Source: Oceanospirillaceae bacterium
Lineage (GTDB): Bacteria; Pseudomonadota; Gammaproteobacteria; Pseudomonadales; Balneatricaceae
Direction: 5' to 3'
Assembly: GCA_013215375.1 (NCBI GenBank)
Contig: JABSRB010000048.1
Span: 1 to 40,081 of the forward strand
Length of the DNA stretch: 40,081 bases
Shown here: piece by piece, positions 35,069 through 40,081 of the stretch
Layout of the letters: every line of letters starts with the position of its first letter
How positions within the stretch are numbered: the first letter of the stretch is position 1
Translations under genes and position numbers: made by a program
Notes under the pieces: model-generated
The model's input: the letters and a program-made list of their open reading frames with translations, nothing else
Told to the model about the DNA's origin: nothing
Databases searched by the model: none

Positions 35069-36085
35069 TTAATTATCGCCTGATATAGGGCTAGTCGCGC
35101 TAATAGTGCCAAACAAACGCATCCGGCTAACACCGCCGTCGGGGAATATGTTTAAGCGCACATGGCTGATAGGGCCAATATTTTTTAGCTGAGCGCTAAA
35201 TTCGTGCTCGCTGTGCATCTGCAGTTTTTGTGAAGGAAGCAGCTCTTGCCAAAACAGACTCTGGGTCTCTATTTGTGCATCGGTACCGCCTTTAACCAAT
35301 GCCCCTTGAATGGAGCAGCTATCCGGGAAATTACCTTTAAAGTGTAAAGTGTCTATTAATACTTGCGATATCTCTCCCGCGTGACCCAACTCAACAATCA
35401 CCCAATCGTAGCCAGGGGTACGACGTCTTGCGGTTTCCCAGCCATCGCCCATATTAACCCCGCGACCGGGATTGAGTATGTTAGACATTTGACCAAAGTG
35501 TTCATCGGAACAAGCCAGTGCTCGGCCACCATTTAAACAGCTGGCTAGGTCAAGCAGTTGCTCTGGATCTTGCGCTGACCAATCGTGATGGGGCATACCA
35601 TACACACGTAAACGCGCGATGCCGCCATCGGGAAATATGTTAAAACGCAAATGACTAAAGGCCTGTGTTGAATCTATCGCATGAAAATGTTGCGAGTCGC
35701 CTTTAAGATCAACCGCTGGCAGGATTTCTTGCCAAACTGTTGCATCGGTTGGGTCGCCACTGGTACAAAAGCACCCCTCTAATGAAGCGGAGGGAGGATA
35801 GTTACCGGTGAAAAAGGCGGTATCTATTTCAACGCCTTTAATGACGCCGCTAACGCCGAGCTTAATTACCGCGTGATCATAGCCTTCAAAGCGCTTGCGC
35901 CTTGACTCCCAGCCGTCCATCCACTTGCCGTTATCATCAAAAACGCCTTCTTTCCAGATGGCAGGCAACGGATTTAACATACGATTAGCATCGGCAAACC
36001 AGTCATCACTGACACTGATCACTTTAGTACCTAGACGACTATCGGCTAAGTTAAGGTATTTTTGAAAGCTATTGGATTCTGTCAT
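35069..36085 (-). CDS. alc: Allantoicase
   Basis: A 338-residue enzyme that hydrolyses allantoate to ureidoglycolate and urea. It has two homologous beta-sandwich (jelly-roll) halves, each with a GMG/DGWESRRRR-like segment ([25 protein letters not shown] and [25 protein letters not shown]) and a repeated [18 protein letters not shown] / [21 protein letters not shown] 36085 is used; a GTG at 36133 would overlap the uraD stop. The urea released suggests a urease or amidolyase elsewhere. Confidence 0.93.
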   Translation of the reverse strand: MTESNSFQKYLNLADSRLGTKVISVSDDWFADANRMLNPLPAIWKEGVFDDNGKWMDGWESRRKRFEGYDHAVIKLGVSGVIKGVEIDTAFFTGNYPPSASLEGCFCTSGDPTDATVWQEILPAVDLKGDSQHFHAIDSTQAFSHLRFNIFPDGGIARLRVYGMPHHDWSAQDPEQLLDLASCLNGGRALACSDEHFGQMSNILNPGRGVNMGDGWETARRRTPGYDWVIVELGHAGEISQVLIDTLHFKGNFPDSCSIQGALVKGGTDAQIETQSLFWQELLPSQKLQMHSEHEFSAQLKNIGPISHVRLNIFPDGGVSRMRLFGTISATSPISGDN

Positions 36086-36122
36086 GGTATTCACTTTTTT
36101 ATATTTAATTTTCTCTGCGCGG

Positions 36123-36638
36123 TTATAAGTCACACAGCCGAAATAAGGCTATTTTATTGATTTCTAAGAGGGCGCGTTGAAACTCACTGGGCACATCGTT
36201 ATCAATACGCTGCTCAAATGCCGCTAATATTTCCAGTTTATTGCTGTCCTTTACCGCCATAATAAAGGGGAATTTAAACTTGGCTTGGTACCGGCTATTT
36301 AGCTCGGTAAAGCGAGTAAATTCCTCTGGGCTGCAATTACTGATGCCCGCACTGGCCTGCTCATTATTGGAAGCTTGGGTCAAAGTACCAGCGATGGCAG
36401 CTTTGCCCGCTAAATCTGGGTGGGCGTTAATCAGTGCCAATTTTTGTTGATCATTGGCGCTTTCAAGAATTTGGCTCATCAGCGCCAGCAACTGATCTAC
36501 ATTATCGTGACTCGAAGTTAGGCCGCTGTCGTAGGCCCCTTGTGCAATCCAGCTAGAGTGCTCGTAGATGCTACCAAATACGTTAACGAAATCATCCCGT
36601 TGCATCTTGCTTGGGGAGTGTTTATTAAATTTATTCAC
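36123..36638 (-). CDS. uraD: OHCU decarboxylase
   Basis: A 171-residue helical enzyme that converts 2-oxo-4-hydroxy-4-carboxy-5-ureidoimidazoline to S-allantoin. The catalytic histidine lies in [10 protein letters not shown], followed by the typical EQASAGI...[14 protein letters not shown] segment. The start is probably GTG 36638, 4 nt after the puuE stop, with AAGGCGG about 9 nt upstream; an ATG at 36671 would overlap puuE by 29 nt. It acts directly after HiuH. Confidence 0.91.
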   Translation of the reverse strand: MNKFNKHSPSKMQRDDFVNVFGSIYEHSSWIAQGAYDSGLTSSHDNVDQLLALMSQILESANDQQKLALINAHPDLAGKAAIAGTLTQASNNEQASAGISNCSPEEFTRFTELNSRYQAKFKFPFIMAVKDSNKLEILAAFEQRIDNDVPSEFQRALLEINKIALFRLCDL

Positions 36639-36642
36639 GCTG

Positions 36643-37557
36643 TTAATCCGCCTTGTAGGGATGTGTGACACGCCAGTGATTGGCGATATCGATGCGTCTG
36701 GTTAGCCAAACTCTATCATGACTGGCCACATACTCAAGAAAGCGTTGCAGTGCTGCGATGCGACCGGGGCGTCCTGCTAAACGACAGTGTAGTCCGATAG
36801 ACATCATCTTGGGTGATTGCTCGCCCTCTGCATACAAAGTATCAAAGCTGTCTTTGAGGTATTGATAGAATTGCTCACCGCTGTTAAAACCTTGAGCGGT
36901 GGCAAAGCGCATATCGTTGACGTCTAAAGTGTAGGGGATAACTAAATGTCCTTGACCCTTGTTATCAAGCCAATAGGGCAGGTCGTCGTCATAGGCATCA
37001 CTGTCGTAGGCGAAGCCGCCTTCGCTCATCACTATATCGCGAGTATTGGGGCCAAGACGACCGGTATACCACCCCAGCGGGCGCTGCCCAGTTACCTTGG
37101 TAATGATCTCTATCGCTTTTTGTAAGTGTTGCTCTTCTTCAGCGCGCGGCATATTTTGATAATCTATCCAGCGATAACCGTGACTGCATATTTCATGACC
37201 GGCTTGAGCCATCGCTTGCACGACTTCTGGATAGCGCTCCACCGCCATAGCCACGGCAAACACGGTAAGTTTAATTTGATATTTATCAAACAGTCGCAGC
37301 AGGCGCCAAACACCGGCACGTGAGCCGTATTCATAACATGATTCCATGCTTAAATTACGGGCATTGGGCAGGGGCTGCGCACCGGGCATCTCCGAGAGAA
37401 ACGCTTCAGATTCGCTGTCGCCGTGTAATAGGCAACGCTCGCCTCCCTCCTCATAATTAAGCACAAAGGAGACTGCTATACGGGCTTTATTTGGCCACTG
37501 TGGATCTGGAGGGTTAGCGCCGTATCCAATTAAATCGCGCGGATAGTTCGTAGACAA
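36643..37557 (-). CDS. puuE: Allantoinase, PuuE type
   Basis: A 304-residue polysaccharide-deacetylase-fold protein, the non-canonical allantoinase that hydrolyses allantoin to allantoate. Seen are YPRDLIGYGANPPDPQWPNKARIAVSFVLNYEEGGE at the start, HGYRWIDYQ, GWYTGRLGPNTRD and the metal- and substrate-site residues typical of PuuE. It starts at TTG 37557 with GGAG 8 nt upstream; the upstream in-frame ATG at 37632 lies over the operator and would add an unlikely hydrophobic lead. It heads the leftward operon, with a GTATAC palindrome ~65 bp upstream. Confidence 0.92.
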   Translation of the reverse strand: MSTNYPRDLIGYGANPPDPQWPNKARIAVSFVLNYEEGGERCLLHGDSESEAFLSEMPGAQPLPNARNLSMESCYEYGSRAGVWRLLRLFDKYQIKLTVFAVAMAVERYPEVVQAMAQAGHEICSHGYRWIDYQNMPRAEEEQHLQKAIEIITKVTGQRPLGWYTGRLGPNTRDIVMSEGGFAYDSDAYDDDLPYWLDNKGQGHLVIPYTLDVNDMRFATAQGFNSGEQFYQYLKDSFDTLYAEGEQSPKMMSIGLHCRLAGRPGRIAALQRFLEYVASHDRVWLTRRIDIANHWRVTHPYKAD

Positions 37558-37621
37558 AGTGGTCACTCCATTTAAAATAAGGGTAATATATAATATTTTA
37601 GTACAAAAAAATAATAGATGC

Positions 37622-37633
37622 ATTGTATACAAT
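37622..37633. promoter_or_regulatory. Putative GntR operator O1 (puuE promoter)
   Basis: The perfect 12-bp palindrome ATTGTATACAAT lies 65 bp upstream of the puuE start, next to AT-rich -10-like sequence. TNGTATACNA-type sites are typical of FCD-type GntR regulators. Two more sites with the same core occur at 37739 and 39217. Confidence 0.65.
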
Positions 37634-37885
37634 AATTATGCTTTTATACCACAAACTACTTACAGCAAGCGGGAATTGTGTAACATATAGAGCAGATTAG
37701 GCGCTTAAATGTCATTATTACAGAGTAAATGGTTAATTATGTATACAAAATAGTTATTGTTGTAGAATCAAAAAATACTGCTAAATTAATAAAGGGTTAT
37801 AGAGGGGCAATGCTAAGTGCATTACTGTCTACCTTAAAAAAACAAAATATGAGGAGTGGTAGGGACAACCTATCACAGATTAGCT
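37634..37885. other. Divergent control region between puuE and hiuH
   Basis: About 330 bp between the two start codons. Besides the two GTATAC sites it is AT-rich with no gene. An in-frame extension of hiuH back to GTG 37856 exists, but GAGGA directly abuts that codon, leaving no spacer. Confidence 0.4.
37739..37750. promoter_or_regulatory. Putative GntR operator O2 (hiuH promoter)
   Basis: ATGTATACAAAA has the TGTATACA core (37740-37747) with one mismatch in the flanking pair. It lies about 140 bp upstream of hiuH on the hiuH side of the divergent region. Confidence 0.5.
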
Positions 37886-38254
37886 ATGGGTTTTCTTTCA
37901 ACGCACGTATTAGATACCGCCAACGGCTTACCGGGGCACAATATTCCTATTTCGCTTTACAGCGTCAGTAAAGGTGAGGGCAATAATGAAAGTAAATTAC
38001 TGTTAGGTACTTACACAACCAACAGTGATGGGCGCTGTGATCATGCTCTACTTGAAGGGGATGCCTTTAAAGTAGGCGTGTATGAACTAGTGTTTAGCGT
38101 TGCTAGTTACTATCGTGAACGGGGCATGCAATTACCAGAACCGGCTTTTCTAGACGAAGTAGTGTTGAGGTTTGGCATTAGTGATGCGCAAGAGCACTAT
38201 CATGTACCACTACTGATATCCCCCTACAGTTATTCAACTTATCGCGGTAGTTAA
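37886..38254 (+). CDS. hiuH: 5-hydroxyisourate hydrolase
   Basis: A 122-residue transthyretin-like enzyme that hydrolyses 5-hydroxyisourate to OHCU. The catalytic set is His7 (LSTHVLD), Arg50 (DGRCD), His106 (YHVPLL) and the C-terminal YRGS tetrapeptide (119-122), which separates the hydrolase from animal transthyretin. ATG 37886 gives the standard MGFLSTHVLD opening. No signal peptide is seen, so it is cytoplasmic. It is divergent from the other pathway genes. Confidence 0.95.
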   Translation: MGFLSTHVLDTANGLPGHNIPISLYSVSKGEGNNESKLLLGTYTTNSDGRCDHALLEGDAFKVGVYELVFSVASYYRERGMQLPEPAFLDEVVLRFGISDAQEHYHVPLLISPYSYSTYRGS

Positions 38255-38372
38255 ACCTAAATTCGACAGTTCCATCTAGGTTAAACGTTAAGAGGGGAAT
38301 AAGTTGCTTAAACTGCAAAACAGTTTATCTTTGTTCTCCTCAATATAATTACTCTAAGCAAACGAAAAATTT

Positions 38373-39092
38373 ATGACCAAAAAATCCTCAAAGTCTGTTA
38401 CTGCTGATCAATACCCGCTTAAAAAAACCCAAGATGATGTTGTCTATGAACATATCTTTGAAGCGGTACTAGAGCAACGTTTAGCGCCAGGCACTAAGCT
38501 TAATGAGGAATCTCTCGCCGAAATATTTGCCGTCAGTAGAACCATTATCCGCCGTGCGTTATCACGATTGGGTCATGAGCAGGTGGTTGAGCTTCGCCCG
38601 AATCGGGGAGCTATTGTGGCAACCCCTAGCGCCGCACAAGCGAGAAAGATTGTATTGGCCAGAAGAGTGATTGAAAAAGCGGTGATCGAGCTGGTGATTG
38701 ATAATGTAAACTCTGAGCAGTTGCAGTTATTACGACAATCTGTAGATAGCGAGAAACAGCACTTTGAGCGCGGCGATCGAGGTGCAGGCATCCGTCAATC
38801 TGGTGAGTTTCATTTACTGCTGGCTAAAATAGCAGACAATCCGCCGCTGCTAAGTTTTCAGCGCAGCTTAGTTTCCCAGTGTTCGCTGATTATCGGGCAA
38901 TATGAAAACAGCCCGCAATCACACTGTTCATACGATGAGCACTATCAGTTGATCGCGGCGATAGAGCAGGGCGATAAAGTCAGTGCCGCCACTTTGATGA
39001 GCCATCATTTAGATCACATCGAAAACAAACTATCACTGGATGAACAGCAGAGCACTGATAATTATTTAAAATCGGTATTCAGTGATATCTAA
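38373..39092 (+). CDS. GntR/FCD-family regulator of the urate locus
   Basis: A 239-residue regulator. The winged helix-turn-helix is LAPGTKLNEESLAEIFAVSRTIIRRALSRLGHEQVVELRPNRGAIVA (37-83), followed by an all-helical FCD effector domain with metal-site-like residues (GEFHLLLAKIADN, YDEHYQLIAAI, MSHHLDHIE). It sits between hiuH and the permease. GTATAC palindromes in the puuE, hiuH and permease promoter regions are likely its operators, with a purine breakdown intermediate as probable inducer. No such site precedes the regulator gene itself. Confidence 0.88.
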   Translation: MTKKSSKSVTADQYPLKKTQDDVVYEHIFEAVLEQRLAPGTKLNEESLAEIFAVSRTIIRRALSRLGHEQVVELRPNRGAIVATPSAAQARKIVLARRVIEKAVIELVIDNVNSEQLQLLRQSVDSEKQHFERGDRGAGIRQSGEFHLLLAKIADNPPLLSFQRSLVSQCSLIIGQYENSPQSHCSYDEHYQLIAAIEQGDKVSAATLMSHHLDHIENKLSLDEQQSTDNYLKSVFSDI

Positions 39093-39216
39093 ATCACCGC
39101 TTATTATTGCGTAAATAACCCTCATTATTTCTCTTCCCAGATAACATAGGGCTTGCATCATCGCGCGTGCATATCTCTAACGTTAAGAACACTTTAAAAT
39201 AAAACCTAAGTTTAAA

Positions 39217-39232
39217 TTTTTGTATACAAAAA
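39217..39232. promoter_or_regulatory. Putative GntR operator O3 (permease promoter)
   Basis: TTTTTGTATACAAAAA is a perfect 16-bp palindrome in the 250-bp gap between the regulator and the permease, 110 bp before the permease start. It shares the TTGTATACAA core with O1. A TAGACA/TATCAT pair 20-45 bp downstream could be promoter elements. Confidence 0.65.
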
Positions 39233-39342
39233 ATCAAAAACATCTAGACAATAATTATCATAGTGGTTAGTTTGTGATCAGCGCTGTTTGGTAATGCGTT
39301 ACCTGAGTTAAGGATAAAAAAAATAACAGAAAGGAAATCACA

Positions 39343-40081
39343 ATGTCAGACATAGCAGAAGATACTGCAGATCAAACACTAGATTCCAAAGCATTTGCCA
39401 CCCCTGAACAACTAAAAGACCCCAATTATTTCCCACCATTGAAAGTGGCGATTCCATTGGGAATTCAACATGTACTGGCGATGTTTGTCTCAAACATCAC
39501 CCCCGCCATTATTATCGCCGGTGCTGCAGGTTTTGGTTTTGGTTCTAACTCTGCTGATTTCCCCTCGATGATCTATATGATGCAAATGTGCATGTTGTTG
39601 GCGGGTGTCACCACCTTATTGCAAACCATAGGCTTTGGCCCTGTGGGTGCACGTTTACCGATAGTGCAAGGCACGAGTTTTGCCTTTATACCGATCATTG
39701 TGCCCTTAGTGGCAGGTAAAGGCGTAGATGCGATGGCGGCCATTGCGGGCGGCATTTTAGTCGGCGGTTTATTGCAGGCAGCGCTAGCACCTTTTATTGG
39801 ACGGTTACGCTTTGCACTACCGCCGTTAGTCACTGGGTTGATAGTGACCATGATTGGCCTATCACTGTTAAAAATCGGTATCCAGTATGCGGCGGGAGGT
39901 GTACCTGCCATAGGCACGCCAGAATTTGGCTCGCTACAAAACTGGGGGGTAGCCAGCGTGGTTATTATTGTTACTTTAGGTTTTAAATTTTACACACGCG
40001 GCATGCGCAGCGTCTCTGCCGTATTACTGGGACTGGTAGCAGGTTATATCGTTGCCTACATGCTCGGCATGGTCAATTTTG
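39343..40081 (+). CDS. NCS2-family urate/xanthine permease, N-terminal part (cut by window end)
   Basis: An open frame from ATG 39343 to the window end, 246 codons. AAGGAAA lies 7 nt upstream. The protein begins MSDIAEDTADQTLDSKAFAT and then shows the NCS2 signature GIQHVLAMFVSNITPAIIIAGAAG with the Gln-His of helix 1, IVQGTSFAFIPIIVPL, and further membrane helices. NCS2 proteins import uracil, xanthine or urate with protons. Context strongly favours urate or xanthine. The C-terminal half with the purine-specificity motif is outside the window. Confidence 0.9.
   Translation, partial: MSDIAEDTADQTLDSKAFATPEQLKDPNYFPPLKVAIPLGIQHVLAMFVSNITPAIIIAGAAGFGFGSNSADFPSMIYMMQMCMLLAGVTTLLQTIGFGPVGARLPIVQGTSFAFIPIIVPLVAGKGVDAMAAIAGGILVGGLLQAALAPFIGRLRFALPPLVTGLIVTMIGLSLLKIGIQYAAGGVPAIGTPEFGSLQNWGVASVVIIVTLGFKFYTRGMRSVSAVLLGLVAGYIVAYMLGMVNF

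Noticed and set aside
39573-39917. Leftward 114-residue frame at the window end
   Set aside because: It lies entirely inside the NCS2 permease gene on the opposite strand and has the Pro/Thr/Asn-rich composition of a shadow frame.

Overview
The window looks like chromosomal DNA from a free-living, probably marine, gammaproteobacterium. The block purB-hflD-mnmA, and genes such as rlmF, dsbD, moaE, a class I DAHP synthase and a DdlA-type ligase, are of gammaproteobacterial type. Base composition is AT-leaning and intergenic DNA is rich in hairpins and short repeats. I cannot fix the genus from sequence alone. At least six genes appear to start with TTG, each behind a visible Shine-Dalgarno sequence.

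Layout. (1) 1-585 has no conventional gene. It holds what reads as a complete branched-chain amino-acid (ilv-type) attenuator with leader peptide and terminator but no ilv gene after it, then three tandem hairpin repeats. (2) 586-2263: a NYN/PIN-domain protein divergent from an AlkC-type DNA glycosylase. (3) 2308-6965: a polar amino-acid ABC transporter (binding protein and two permeases leftward, ATPase rightward) followed by an M14/AstE-like deacylase, together suggesting uptake and hydrolysis of an amino acid or an acylated derivative. (4) 7021-15799: housekeeping genes purB, hflD, mnmA, moaE, DAHP synthase, dsbD and ddl. (5) 15921-20366: a 173-bp inverted-repeat element, then leftward genes for a GNAT acetyltransferase, RlmF, a GntR-type regulator, a YqfO/Nif3-like small protein and the two subunits of a 3-oxoacid CoA-transferase, with a divergent LysR regulator. 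(6) 21696-24816: a pentapeptide-repeat/potassium-channel fusion, a KfrA-like coiled-coil protein, an unknown acidic protein and a GacA/UvrY-like orphan response regulator. (7) 24817-26542: 1.7 kb without a convincing gene. Its right end looks like an independent structured RNA with a pairing switch built around a strong terminator. (8) 26543-32975: class Ic aspartate aminotransferase, a phosphoribosyltransferase, a Sel1-repeat protein, a MarR regulator, an SRPBCC protein and an ABCB-type exporter. (9) 32988-40081: a urate-catabolism locus.

The urate locus encodes the whole route: PuuD oxidises urate to 5-hydroxyisourate, HiuH hydrolyses this to OHCU, UraD decarboxylates it to allantoin, PuuE opens it to allantoate, Alc gives ureidoglycolate plus urea, and AllA gives glyoxylate plus urea. 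An NCS2 permease, cut by the window end, would import the purine, and a GntR/FCD regulator sits between hiuH and the permease. Three GTATAC-centred near-palindromes lie in exactly the three promoter regions expected of a local regulon. A 42-residue membrane protein downstream of puuD has a perfect FNR/Anr box in front of it.

The most unusual items are the orphan ilv attenuator, the candidate switch RNA at 26316-26544, the long inverted-repeat element at 15921-16093, the two-copy hairpin repeat at 14546 and 24003, and the FNR-box-linked micro-protein.
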